Program-made: the position numbers and the translations under genes
Shown here: piece after piece, positions 17,553 through 26,818 of the stretch
Numbering within the stretch: the first letter of the stretch is position 1
Layout of the letters: every line of letters starts with the position of its first letter
The notes under the pieces: generated by a model
Database searches by the model: none
The model's input: only the letters and a program-made list of their open reading frames with translations
Told to the model about the DNA's origin: nothing
DNA from: Balneola sp.
GTDB lineage: Bacteria > Bacteroidota > Rhodothermia > Balneolales > Balneolaceae
Assembly (NCBI GenBank): GCA_002694685.1
Contig: NZMW01000001.1
Coordinates: 682,001-746,000, forward strand
Length of the DNA stretch: 64,000 nucleotides
Reading direction: 5' to 3'

Positions 17553-19053
17553 ATCGCTGAACCGGAATCTTTAGCACTCTACCCTCTTCTATCATTTCAT
17601 CCAGCTGAACCTGATTGATGATAGCTAAATCTGTAGCTGTGATATCCATCGGTAAATCAGCTGGTAGTAAGTCTGTAAAAGAAGCAGATCGAATGGCCGG
17701 TTTTAAATTAATTCGAACCGGATCGATTCCTAAAATTGATGCATCATTAAGTTCAGAAAAACCTTCCCGGATTTCAGCGAACCTACTTTCATAGTCTGGA
17801 AATTGTGCTGATGAGGTGTAGCTTAGGAAGGAATAAATCATATTCTGGAATTCGATCGCCGTTACCTGAATCATAAGCTCTGTACTATCTTGTGACAAAG
17901 CCGTTGCAAAGGCCTGATAGCCATTCATTCCATTCACAGAGTAAGACTCCTGGTCTAGAGTAGTTACGCCCTCCTGACCTAAAAATGATTGAACTGAACT
18001 TTCCGGAGAGTTACTTTCTGAATCAATCGTAAACTGATTAATAGCCGTTTGCTCCTCATTCACCATAATTACAGCAGATGGCTGGTTAAAAACTTGAAAT
18101 CCGGCTGGCACTGGAAACTGAAATTTCAGATCCGGATGGTAGAACATTCCATCTCTTTCAAAACCCTGACGGGGGTTGTTTCCATAAATAATGCCTTCGA
18201 TCATACTCATAAATTCTTCGTCATCAAGAATGGTCTGCTCGTATCCTTTTTCTTTCCATTTCTCAGCTAACTCGGGAATGGTTTTTTCTCGCTCACCGGG
18301 ATCCGGGTGACTGGAAAGCAGAGTCGGAACTCCACCGCCTGTGGTTTTTGAAATTCGCTCCAATGAATTAAAGAACTCTGCTCCTTCTGCTGCCTGATAG
18401 TTTTTCATTGCTGAATATTCAACCCCTAAGGCATCTGATTCGCGCTCATGATCACGGCTGTATTTCAAAAACATAAGCTGAGCCGTTTGACTGCTTAATT
18501 GCAGGATACTTCCTCCATCGTAACCCAGCGATTGGCCGATTACAGCTCCACCTATTACTGCTAACTGACCCACCTGTTGCTCAACGGCTCTTTGTGAGGA
18601 ATGACGAGCGGCAACGTGTCCAATTTCGTGTCCCAAAACAACAGCAAGCTGAGCTTCATTATTCAAGTGAGCCAATAAGCCACGAGTTACATAAACATAG
18701 CCTCCCGGAAGCGCGAAGGCATTTACAACGGGGCTATCCAATACGCGAAATGTGAACTCGGTTTCCCGAAACTGCTTCGGCGTATCTTCACGGCGAAGGT
18801 GACTAACCTCTAACAATGCCTGCCCTAAGTCAGATACATAGTTCGAAAGCTCTTCATTTTGATACAAGCCATATTGAGCCACAATCTCTTTATCGGCCTG
18901 ATTTCCTAATTTCACTTCCTCTTCCCAGCTATAGCCGAAAGCACGTTTGTTTCCCGAAACAGGATTCTTCTCAAGAGTAACGCAGCCACTTACGATTACA
19001 GCAAGTGCCAGCATTAGTGTGATTGAAAAAGACCGAATATTTATTCTTTTCAT
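17551..19053 (-). CDS. M48-family periplasmic metalloprotease lipoprotein with C-terminal extension
   Basis: A 500-residue lipoprotein: signal and lipobox IVSGC (Cys near residue 24), then an M48 domain. The zinc site HEIGH is at residues 142-146, with the third ligand in HERESDALGVEYSA. The domain resembles BepA/LoiP, which act in outer-membrane protein quality control. After about residue 300 a second region follows (FPVPAGFQVFNQPSAVIMV), resembling PsbP/DUF1795-like folds, and the last 45 residues (ITATDLAIINQVQLDEMIEE) resemble a degenerate LysM motif. The tail roughly doubles the size of a bare M48 domain and may direct it to cell wall or envelope partners; that is inference. Confidence 0.85.
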   Translation of the reverse strand: MKRINIRSFSITLMLALAVIVSGCVTLEKNPVSGNKRAFGYSWEEEVKLGNQADKEIVAQYGLYQNEELSNYVSDLGQALLEVSHLRREDTPKQFRETEFTFRVLDSPVVNAFALPGGYVYVTRGLLAHLNNEAQLAVVLGHEIGHVAARHSSQRAVEQQVGQLAVIGGAVIGQSLGYDGGSILQLSSQTAQLMFLKYSRDHERESDALGVEYSAMKNYQAAEGAEFFNSLERISKTTGGGVPTLLSSHPDPGEREKTIPELAEKWKEKGYEQTILDDEEFMSMIEGIIYGNNPRQGFERDGMFYHPDLKFQFPVPAGFQVFNQPSAVIMVNEEQTAINQFTIDSESNSPESSVQSFLGQEGVTTLDQESYSVNGMNGYQAFATALSQDSTELMIQVTAIEFQNMIYSFLSYTSSAQFPDYESRFAEIREGFSELNDASILGIDPVRINLKPAIRSASFTDLLPADLPMDITATDLAIINQVQLDEMIEEGRVLKIPVQR

Positions 19054-19119
19054 AATTTTAAAACTGTTAGTTCAATAAATCTTAGTGAAAATAGGGTGAA
19101 ATGTTTCCAAACAGGGATC

Positions 19120-20148
19120 TTAGCCCACAATATTTACTTCAGGAGTTAAAGCAACCCCAAATGTTTCCTTTACCGATTTCTGGATCCGGGTAGCCAGGCT
19201 CCAAATATCATTACCCGTGGCGTTTCCATAGTTTACAATAACCAACGCCTGCATTTTATGAACACCAGCGTCGCCAAATCGTTTCCCCTTCCAGCCACAC
19301 TGATCGATAAGCCATGCTGCTGGAACTTTGACATCTTCTCCCGATGGATAATGCGGAATATCAGGATGATTTTTTTGAAGCTCTTCAAACTCAGACTTCG
19401 GCAATACAGGATTCTTGAAAAAACTTCCGGTATTACCAATTTCAGCAGGATCGGGAAGTTTACTTTGCCGGATCTCTATGACCGCTTTGCTAATATCCTG
19501 TATTCCAGGATTTGTAATTCCTTCTTCTGCAAGTTTTTCAGAAAGAGCTCGGTATGATGTATTAACAGAAGGTGATTTTTGAAGTCTTAAGGTTAAGTGG
19601 GTGATTATATAATTCCCTTTTTCCTTATTCTTAAAAATGCTATCCCTATAGCCGAACGCACATTCCGCCTTGCTAAAAATTCGTTCTTCTCCCGTTTCTA
19701 CCTGTACAGCGGTTAGTTCTTCAAATACTTCTTCTAACTCTACGCCATAGGCCCCAATATTCTGTATAGGTGCGGCTCCTACCGATCCTGGAATGAGAGA
19801 TAGGTTTTCAATTCCACCCCATCCCTTTTCCACGCAATACATAACCAGCTCGTGCCAGTTTTCCCCGGCTCCAATTTTTAATAAAATAGAATCTGCATTT
19901 TCCTCAACAACGTTCTTTCCTTTCATATCCATCTGGATAATTAACCCGTCAAAATCATCCACAAAAAGAACGTTACTGCCTCCACCCAATACAAACTTAT
20001 CAAGATTTTTGAGCTCAGAATCAGCAATAACAGATCTAAGTTCTTCAGTTGATGAAACAGAAACAAAATACCGGGCTTTTGCAGCGATGCCCATGGTATT
20101 GTAGGAAGAAATATCTACATGTTCCCTGATGGAAGGTAAGTTACTCAT
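19120..20148 (-). CDS. murB: UDP-N-acetylenolpyruvoylglucosamine reductase
   Basis: A 342-residue FAD enzyme that reduces UDP-GlcNAc-enolpyruvate to UDP-MurNAc in peptidoglycan synthesis. FAD-binding motifs: YNTMGIAAKARYFV (residues 15-28), LGGGSNVLFVD near 55, SLIPGSVGAAPIQNIGAYG near 117. The active-site region GYRDSIFK and the catalytic Ser in GNTGSFFKNP near 242 mark a type I MurB, and a C-terminal Glu is present in ALTPEVNIVG. The ATG overlaps the stop of the upstream CorC-like gene by 4 nt, implying translational coupling. Confidence 0.94.
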   Translation of the reverse strand: MSNLPSIREHVDISSYNTMGIAAKARYFVSVSSTEELRSVIADSELKNLDKFVLGGGSNVLFVDDFDGLIIQMDMKGKNVVEENADSILLKIGAGENWHELVMYCVEKGWGGIENLSLIPGSVGAAPIQNIGAYGVELEEVFEELTAVQVETGEERIFSKAECAFGYRDSIFKNKEKGNYIITHLTLRLQKSPSVNTSYRALSEKLAEEGITNPGIQDISKAVIEIRQSKLPDPAEIGNTGSFFKNPVLPKSEFEELQKNHPDIPHYPSGEDVKVPAAWLIDQCGWKGKRFGDAGVHKMQALVIVNYGNATGNDIWSLATRIQKSVKETFGVALTPEVNIVG

Positions 20149-21533
20149 GAATTGTCTTCGGAAGATTCTACTTCTTTCGGGCTTTCAACTTTCACCCGAA
20201 CCTTTTTGATCCGGTTATTTTTGACAGAATGCACCGTCAGTTCCAAATTCTTGTAAGTCATTCGCTCACCAACTACCGGAAGACTTTCAGTCAGGTGATA
20301 AATTAAACCGCCAAGCGTCTCAAATTCATCTTCTTCAGAAGTGATATCCGATTCCAGTATTTCTTCCATGTCATCCAGGTCAATCTTAGCATCAAAGATA
20401 TAGATTCCACTTTTGAATCGGGTGAACAGTGTTTCCTCATCTCCAGAGTCATCGGTTATGTCACCTACAATTTCCTCAAGGATATCGTCCATCGTCACAA
20501 TACCTTCCGTACCGCCATATTCATCAACCACAATAGCTATGTGGGTTTTCTCTTGCTGAAAGTCTCTAAGCAAGTCGTCGAGTTTTTTGGTAGCAGGAAT
20601 AAACAAAGCTTTTCGAGAAACAGTCTTCCAATTTAGTGAAGGCTCTTTTTCATTAGAGTTCAAATAAGGAAGTACATCTTTAGCGTACAATACACCCTGT
20701 ATATTATCCAGATCATTATCATAGAGGGGCATTCTCGATAATCCGTTTTCCCGAATTTTCTTTAAAACGTCCTGAAGGGATTCTTCAAGGGAAACGGCTA
20801 CAAAGTTCACTCGTGATGTCATAATCTCACGAACAGTGATATTTCCGAAGCCAATTACATTTTCAATAATTTCACGTTCATCTTCTTTGATGGAGCCTTC
20901 TTGTTCACTTACCTCTGCCATAGTCCGTATGTCTTCCTGCGTCATTTTACTAGCAGGTTTTGGTAAGTATCGTTCAAGGCTAATTGTGCTGTCGGCTATC
21001 AATTTTGCGAAAGGTTTAAGCAGAATAAACAGGGTGTAGATAAAGGCGCTATTCCCACGAGAAACCTTGAGGGGATTATTAATAGCGATAATCTTTGGGG
21101 TGATTTCACTCAGAATTAAAATCATGAAGGTCAATACAATTACTTCAATTGCATAGACTACCACTTCTGAGAGTCCATAAGCCGCAACAATATCACCAGT
21201 AATTACGGCAGCAAGCACAGAGGCTATAATATTGGCAAACGTATTGCCTATAAGGATGGTAGCCAAAAGGCGCCGGGGTTTATCCAGCATCTTAATAATT
21301 CTATCGTCAGCTGAACCGGGTGTTTCGTCTTGCTTTAAATCCTCCATCCGATTTGCAAGAGAAAAAAGAGCGACCTCAGAACCGGAGAAAACCGCAGAAA
21401 AAGCTAATCCCAAAAAAAGGACCAGAAGTTGTATACCGAGAACAAATGGATCTAATCCATGTGCCACAGAACTTTCACCAATTGTGAGAAGAGAGTCTTG
21501 AACCAAACTGAAAGGATCTTCGATTGTATCCAA
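20145..21533 (-). CDS. CNNM/CBS/CorC-domain membrane protein (GldE-like)
   Basis: A 462-residue inner-membrane protein. N-terminal DUF21/CNNM region with about four hydrophobic segments (residues 25-200), including the start LGLAFSAVFSGSEVALFSL. A CBS pair follows (MTSRVNFVAVSLEESL, then HIAIVVDEYGGTEGIVTMDDILEEIVGDI near 330), then a CorC_HlyC domain. Family members are linked to Mg2+/Co2+ transport, and the Bacteroidota version is called GldE and associated with gliding; gliding cannot be inferred here. It is coupled to murB by a 4-nt overlap. Confidence 0.85.
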   Translation of the reverse strand: MDTIEDPFSLVQDSLLTIGESSVAHGLDPFVLGIQLLVLFLGLAFSAVFSGSEVALFSLANRMEDLKQDETPGSADDRIIKMLDKPRRLLATILIGNTFANIIASVLAAVITGDIVAAYGLSEVVVYAIEVIVLTFMILILSEITPKIIAINNPLKVSRGNSAFIYTLFILLKPFAKLIADSTISLERYLPKPASKMTQEDIRTMAEVSEQEGSIKEDEREIIENVIGFGNITVREIMTSRVNFVAVSLEESLQDVLKKIRENGLSRMPLYDNDLDNIQGVLYAKDVLPYLNSNEKEPSLNWKTVSRKALFIPATKKLDDLLRDFQQEKTHIAIVVDEYGGTEGIVTMDDILEEIVGDITDDSGDEETLFTRFKSGIYIFDAKIDLDDMEEILESDITSEEDEFETLGGLIYHLTESLPVVGERMTYKNLELTVHSVKNNRIKKVRVKVESPKEVESSEDNS

Positions 21534-21626
21534 TGCCTATATTAAGTTATTGTTTGAGTGAATGTAAGAAGGCTTGACGTATCCTTAAAATAAAAGATTT
21601 TACCATAACCTGAGCTATAAATAAAA

Positions 21627-21656
21627 AAACGACACAAGAAATCCTCATGTCGTTTT
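21627..21656 (-). terminator. Intrinsic terminator after ssb
   Basis: Read on the minus strand, AAAACGACA pairs with TGTCGTTTT around a 12-nt loop and continues into TTTAT. It lies about 25 nt past the ssb stop. Confidence 0.8.
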
Positions 21657-21679
21657 AAATGATAATAAGAAGCAGGTAT

Positions 21680-22174
21680 TTAGAACGGAAGATCGTCGTC
21701 CATATCATCAAAGTTACTGTCCAGTTCTACATTACTGCTCATAGGCTTATTGCCGCCCTGATTACCTTGATTACCCTGATTTTGGTTTCCTCTGTTTTGC
21801 TGAGGCTGCCCACCACCCATCTGCTGGTTACCGCCACCACTGCTGCGGCTGTCTAACATTGTAAGCTGGAGCGCTTTAATTTCCGTGGTGTATCTTTTCT
21901 GACCATCTTTGTCTTCCCACTGCCGGGTTTGAATAGGCCCTTCTATATACACCTTGGAACCTTTGGTTAAATACTGTTGGCAAATTTCTGCGGTTCTACC
22001 CCACGCAACTACGCGGTGCCATTCTGTTTTCTCCTGATACTCACCGTTGCTGTCTTTGTAGCGCTCGCTGGTTGCGATGCTTAATGTTGCCACGGCTGTG
22101 TTCGATTGTGTGTAGCGAACTTCCGGATCTTGACCCAGATTCCCAATCAGCATTGCTTTATTAAGTGAACTCAT
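21680..22174 (-). CDS. ssb: Single-stranded DNA-binding protein
   Basis: A 164-residue SSB. OB-fold residues 1-110 with the classic start [22 protein letters not shown] and the region [18 protein letters not shown] Gly/Gln/Asn-rich linker follows (about 112-145), and the acidic tip DDDLPF, which recruits replication and repair partners, ends the protein. Monocistronic, with its own terminator. The divergent region to the next gene carries a long palindrome. Confidence 0.96.
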   Translation of the reverse strand: MSSLNKAMLIGNLGQDPEVRYTQSNTAVATLSIATSERYKDSNGEYQEKTEWHRVVAWGRTAEICQQYLTKGSKVYIEGPIQTRQWEDKDGQKRYTTEIKALQLTMLDSRSSGGGNQQMGGGQPQQNRGNQNQGNQGNQGGNKPMSSNVELDSNFDDMDDDLPF

Positions 22175-22258
22175 AACGTATCCTGTTTTTTATTGTTTGT
22201 TTGCAATGTAAGAGTTAGTTCAGAAGAATTCCTTACAAAATATTTTCAAAACAGATCC

Positions 22259-22282
22259 ATCATTAAGTAAATACTTAATGAT
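22259..22282. promoter_or_regulatory. Perfect 11-bp-arm palindrome between ssb and the DUF1800 operon
   Basis: ATCATTAAGTA (22259-22269), spacer AA, then TACTTAATGAT (22272-22282). Perfect arms and a 2-nt spacer suit a dimeric repressor operator more than a terminator, since no T-tract follows and it sits in a divergent promoter region. The remainder of 22175-22450 contains no gene. Confidence 0.5.
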
Positions 22283-22450
22283 AAAAATTAAGCTCTCGTC
22301 CTTATTCGTCGATAACTCCCAAAAATTAGAAAGTGATTCTATGCAGGAACATTCCTGAATTCGACGCCTATAAAAAGTATTGAGAATTTTGTAACACAAT
22401 ACACTTCATCTATCTCTTATAGGTACAAAAGAGACGAAAATTCGGAGCAT

Positions 22451-24082
22451 ATGATTAGTGAAAAAGTGAAGGAAGACTCTGTAAACCTCCCTACATCAAG
22501 GACTAACGACAATAATTCATTAGCAGGACTTGAGCCCTACACAGGAACGTGGGATAAAACCCGTGCTGCACATCTGGTCCGGCGAACACATATCGGGCTT
22601 AAGATTAATAACCTTAATTATGCGCGCAGTTTTGATTCTGCCACCTCAGCTGCAGAAGCAATTATTGACAACGCCATTAGCACCCCTATCCCTGATGACC
22701 CTCAATGGTTCAGTGGAGGTAATTCCGGAGACGTTCAGGATGTGTACGATATTCAATTCCGATGGATGGACGGAATGTACAACGGCGGACTCCAAGAGCG
22801 CATGATGTTATTCTGGAGCAATCACTTTGCCGTTTCGTACAGCAATATGAATGCTCTCCCTGATAAAGCCAGTAACAGCTACGCCAGCCACATGTACAAA
22901 TACTGGAAGCTGCTTCATGAATTTAGTTTTGGGAATTTCAGAGAGTTCGTCTCCACTATGAGCAAGAACTCGGCAATGCTCTACTATTTAAATAATTACA
23001 ATAATCGCGACGGGCAGCCGAATGAAGATTTTGCCCGTGAGTTGATGGAGTTATTCACGCTTGGGCCTCAGGACAAAGACGGAAATGATAACTACTCGGA
23101 AAATGATGTAGCTGAAGTAGCCCGAGCTGTTACCGGCTGGCGCGTTAATGATGCTACCTTAAGCGGGTATTTTGATGATTCCCGATTTGACAGTTCCAGC
23201 AAGACAATTTTTGGGGTAGCAAGTAATTACGACCTGGATTCTGTAATAGACCTCATCTTCACACAAAAAGAACAAGAGGTTGCCTATTTCCTTTGCCGAA
23301 AATTGTATGTGTTTTTTGTTTCGGCAAAACCGAATGATGCCATCATCTCCAGCCTGGCAGATCATTGCATAGCTCAGGATTTTGATATTGCAGAAGTACT
23401 AAAGAAACTTCTCAGTAGTGCTCATTTTTATGAAGAGCAATTTTATGGGAGTCGGATTAAAAGCCCAACCGAGATCTTTATAAGCTACCTTAGGGAACTT
23501 GAGATCACTCCAACTTCTCAACTAAAAGAATATATCCGGTTGAGAATGCAGGGACTGAACGAAGAGCTTCTTCGCCCGGAAACGGTATTTGGTTGGGACG
23601 GTTATAACCCTCCTTATTCAGACGGAACTCCCGGGCATTATGCTTGGCTGAATACCAATTTAATGCCTTCAAGGTGGGATAACCTCACCGATATTATTTA
23701 TGGGTATGACAACTCCGGAAGCAGTTATAACCCAATCAGGCTGGCCGAGAAGATTTCTGATCCTTCGAATCCATTCACCCTGGCAGAAGATCTGGCTGAG
23801 CATCTAATCGCATTGCCTTTAGAAATGGTCGGTATTCGAAAAATAGATGAAGACTTTGCCGGCAACCCTGCCCTTCATCCCAGTGATAATGTAGCAGGCT
23901 TCGCCAATTTCCCGGAGCATAAAATCAACCTTACCAAGATCCTTTTGGGAACCATCCCTTGGTACGAATTTACTGCCAACAGCGATCAGGATGGGAATTT
24001 ATACTATCAAGAGACTTTTGCTGAATCGATCAGGCAATACATAGCCTATCTCCAGCAACTCCCTGCGTACCAGCTCATTTAA
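22451..24082 (+). CDS. DUF1800 family protein
   Basis: A 543-residue protein of the DUF1800 family, regularly encoded directly before DUF1501 proteins in marine bacteria. Motifs: AAHLVRRTHIGL near residue 34, MMLFWSNHFAVS near 118, YLNNYNNRDGQPNEDFARELMELFTLG near 180 and FGWDGYNPPYSD near 380. No signal peptide is visible at the N-terminus, so export may rely on its partner. RBS GGAG lies 4-7 nt before the ATG. The biochemical role of DUF1800 is unknown. The next gene is 22 nt downstream. Confidence 0.88.
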   Translation: MISEKVKEDSVNLPTSRTNDNNSLAGLEPYTGTWDKTRAAHLVRRTHIGLKINNLNYARSFDSATSAAEAIIDNAISTPIPDDPQWFSGGNSGDVQDVYDIQFRWMDGMYNGGLQERMMLFWSNHFAVSYSNMNALPDKASNSYASHMYKYWKLLHEFSFGNFREFVSTMSKNSAMLYYLNNYNNRDGQPNEDFARELMELFTLGPQDKDGNDNYSENDVAEVARAVTGWRVNDATLSGYFDDSRFDSSSKTIFGVASNYDLDSVIDLIFTQKEQEVAYFLCRKLYVFFVSAKPNDAIISSLADHCIAQDFDIAEVLKKLLSSAHFYEEQFYGSRIKSPTEIFISYLRELEITPTSQLKEYIRLRMQGLNEELLRPETVFGWDGYNPPYSDGTPGHYAWLNTNLMPSRWDNLTDIIYGYDNSGSSYNPIRLAEKISDPSNPFTLAEDLAEHLIALPLEMVGIRKIDEDFAGNPALHPSDNVAGFANFPEHKINLTKILLGTIPWYEFTANSDQDGNLYYQETFAESIRQYIAYLQQLPAYQLI

Positions 24083-24104
24083 TTTCAAGAAACAGTCAAG
24101 AAGT

Positions 24105-25748
24105 ATGTGTAAAAAAGATCATCATCATAACCCAAAGTTATCGCACGATCGCCGGGGAGCCAGTCTCGAAGACAAAGAAGCTCACCAAAATGATCACCAG
24201 AGCTGGAGCCGACGGAGTTTTTTAAGCACTCTTGGTTTTGGAGCTATTGGTTCATCCATGCTTTTGGGTGGTACTCCGGTAAGCACTTTTGCCCGCTCTA
24301 AATTCTTTAACCGTTTATCCCGTGCCGATAATGACCGCGTGCTTGTGCTCATCCAGCTGAGTGGCGGTAATGACGGATTGAATACCATCATCCCGGTTGA
24401 AAACGATATTTATTATCAAAAACGGCCGACCATTGGAATCCGCAAACAAGATTCGATATTACTTAGTGATGATATTGGAATGCACCCTGCCATGAGTAAC
24501 CTCGAATCTTTCTGGGGCGATGGAAGAATGGCTGTCATCAACAATGTGGGTTACTCTAATACCAATCGCTCCCATTCCCGCGCTACGGATATTTGGACTA
24601 CTGGAAGCGGAAGTAATAATATTGAAAATACCGGCTGGGCCGGAAGATTTTTAGTTGAAGACAATCCTGACTTCATCGCTAACCCACCGGAGTTCCCACT
24701 CGGTGTTCGGATTGGTGGTTCTGCTACCCTTTTCCAAAGTGAATTTGGCAACCTGGGTGTTACTTTTGGAGGAGCTAGTCAGTTTACCCAGTTTCTGGAG
24801 CAAGGTGGCTTTTATGATGAAGACAATGTCCCACAAAACGATTTCGGCGATTCTCTTTCCTTTGCACGAAAAATCGCTAACTCATCTTTTAAATATTTGG
24901 AGTCCATCCAAAACGCCGCAGATAATGCGACCAATTTAGGGCAGTATCCTAATTCATCCCTCGCTCAAAGTTTATCTGTTGTAGCCCGGCTGATTCGTGG
25001 AGGACTAAATACCAAACTCTTCCTAGTGTCAAAGGGTGGTTTTGATACCCACAATAATCAGGGTGGCCCAGAAGGCGGACATGCAAACTTATTAGCGGAT
25101 ATTGCTGATTCTGTTAACGCCTTTTATGCTGATTTAGAAAGTGACCGACTTGATAACCGTGCTCTAACCATGACGTTCTCCGAATTCGGAAGAACACTGG
25201 ACGAGAACTCCTCAAACGGAACTGATCACGGCTCTTCTGCCCCTGTTATGGTTTTTGGTCCGGTGAATGGTGGTTTATATGGAAACCACTCCGACCTAAC
25301 CAGCCTTGATAATTCAGGCGATCCTGTTTTCAGTACAGATTATCGCTCTGTTTATACTTCCATTTTAGATGACTGGTTCGGTCTGGGAGATAATGAAACA
25401 GACTCAGTTATTGATGGTAGTTTCCAAAATCTTGGCTTTGTGGATGCTACTGCTACCAGCAATGAGCCGTCTCAGCAAACACCTAAATCGTTTAAGCTGG
25501 AACAAAACTATCCAAATCCTTTCAACCCAACCACAACCATTTCTTTTTCACTGGCTAAAACAGCCGAAGTTAAACTCCAGGTTTTTGATGTTAAAGGAAG
25601 CCTTATTAAAACCATACTGAACGAACAAAAATCGGCAGGTGACTACAGCGTTCAGTTCGACGCCTCAAACCTATCGAGCGGTACCTACCTGTATAAATTG
25701 GAAACCCCAAATGGTGTGCAAACCAAAAAAATGACGTTGATAAAATGA
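24105..25748 (+). CDS. DUF1501 family protein with Tat signal and T9SS sorting domain
   Basis: A 547-residue sulfatase/alkaline-phosphatase-like fold protein (DUF1501). The N-terminus carries a twin-arginine signal, WSRRSFLSTLGFGAIGSS at residues 35-52, after a His/Lys-rich leader. Core motifs are VLIQLSGGNDGLNTIIP near 85 and FSEFGRTLDENSSNGTDHG near 360. The last 85 residues are a type A T9SS C-terminal domain: LEQNYPNPFNPTTTISFSL, ending GVQTKKMTLIK. So it appears to be folded in the cytosol, moved by Tat, then sent through or onto the outer membrane by T9SS. Its stop overlaps the next start by 4 nt. Confidence 0.88.
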   Translation: MCKKDHHHNPKLSHDRRGASLEDKEAHQNDHQSWSRRSFLSTLGFGAIGSSMLLGGTPVSTFARSKFFNRLSRADNDRVLVLIQLSGGNDGLNTIIPVENDIYYQKRPTIGIRKQDSILLSDDIGMHPAMSNLESFWGDGRMAVINNVGYSNTNRSHSRATDIWTTGSGSNNIENTGWAGRFLVEDNPDFIANPPEFPLGVRIGGSATLFQSEFGNLGVTFGGASQFTQFLEQGGFYDEDNVPQNDFGDSLSFARKIANSSFKYLESIQNAADNATNLGQYPNSSLAQSLSVVARLIRGGLNTKLFLVSKGGFDTHNNQGGPEGGHANLLADIADSVNAFYADLESDRLDNRALTMTFSEFGRTLDENSSNGTDHGSSAPVMVFGPVNGGLYGNHSDLTSLDNSGDPVFSTDYRSVYTSILDDWFGLGDNETDSVIDGSFQNLGFVDATATSNEPSQQTPKSFKLEQNYPNPFNPTTTISFSLAKTAEVKLQVFDVKGSLIKTILNEQKSAGDYSVQFDASNLSSGTYLYKLETPNGVQTKKMTLIK

Positions 25749-26806
25749 CCTATTCAATGCTTCGTGTTAAACCCAAAACGTTATCCCTGTTACTCATTGT
25801 ACTGTTTGGCTTTGTTTTGATGACAGGGTGTGACCTTGTTAATTCCGTGACTGGAAACGACGACGACAATAAATCGTCCAAAACGATTCACCCAATTCTC
25901 CTCAACGGAAGCTGGGGGTTTATATCTAATGATGGAAACATTGTGTTAGAGCCCCGCTTCGGTCAGGCCCGGGACCTTTCTGATGGACTTGCCGCAGTCC
26001 GTAATGGAACTCTGTGGGGATATGTACAGGCTAACCCTGCCCGTCTGGTAATTGAAACACAATTTACGAGTGCCGGAGACTTTGAAGATGGTTTAGCCCC
26101 GGTTCAGTTGCCTGGTCAAGGCTATGGCTTTATAGATGAAACCGGAACTTTTGTGATTGAAGCTCAATATGATTTTGCTCAACCCATTTCTGAAGGCAAA
26201 GCAGCCGTTCGAATTGACGGACTCTGGGGCTACATCAACGCTGACGGAAGTACCCTCGTGGAACCTAAATATAGCGACGCCCGCCCCTTTTCGAATGGAC
26301 TAGCTGCTGTAGAGACTTTTGATGGCTGGATCTATATCAATAATGAAGGAACTGAAGCCATAAACCCAACTTTCCAACTTTCTACCGCTGGTGAATTTGT
26401 AGATGGTCTGGCCCCTATTGAGACTGCTGATGGATGGGGTTTTATAGATAAATCCGGAAGTCCTGCTATAACTCCCAAATATGAAGAAGCGGGGCGCTTT
26501 TCTCAAGGTTTGGCCTGGTTCAGAGATGGTGACTATATCGGCTTCATCAACAAACAAGAAGACATTTTGATAGAGCCTCAATTTGCTGAAGTAAAACCAT
26601 TCTCTGAAAATATGGCTGCTATTCGTTTGAGTAACGACTGGTTCTACTTGAATAAAGATAGCAAGCTAATCTCCATTACAACCCCTTTCGAGGATGCCGA
26701 GAGCTTTAACAACGGAATTGCCCGTGTACAGCTCGGTAACGATGAGAACATTCGTTATGGATACATCAACAAGAAAGGCGAATACATTTGGTACCCAACA
26801 AGATAA
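25745..26806 (+). CDS. WG-repeat lipoprotein 1
   Basis: A 353-residue lipoprotein: signal plus lipobox LMTGC, then CDLVNSVTGNDDD, then about eight WG-type repeats of roughly 40 residues (forms such as GSWGFISNDGNIVLEPRF, LWGYINADGSTLVEPKYS, GWGFIDKSGSPAITPKYE). WG repeats are thought to form a solenoid or propeller surface for protein contacts. The start ATGA overlaps the stop of the DUF1501 gene, so it belongs to that operon. A close paralogue follows 12 nt downstream. Confidence 0.85.
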   Translation: MTYSMLRVKPKTLSLLLIVLFGFVLMTGCDLVNSVTGNDDDNKSSKTIHPILLNGSWGFISNDGNIVLEPRFGQARDLSDGLAAVRNGTLWGYVQANPARLVIETQFTSAGDFEDGLAPVQLPGQGYGFIDETGTFVIEAQYDFAQPISEGKAAVRIDGLWGYINADGSTLVEPKYSDARPFSNGLAAVETFDGWIYINNEGTEAINPTFQLSTAGEFVDGLAPIETADGWGFIDKSGSPAITPKYEEAGRFSQGLAWFRDGDYIGFINKQEDILIEPQFAEVKPFSENMAAIRLSNDWFYLNKDSKLISITTPFEDAESFNNGIARVQLGNDENIRYGYINKKGEYIWYPTR

Positions 26807-26818
26807 ATTAAGAATATC

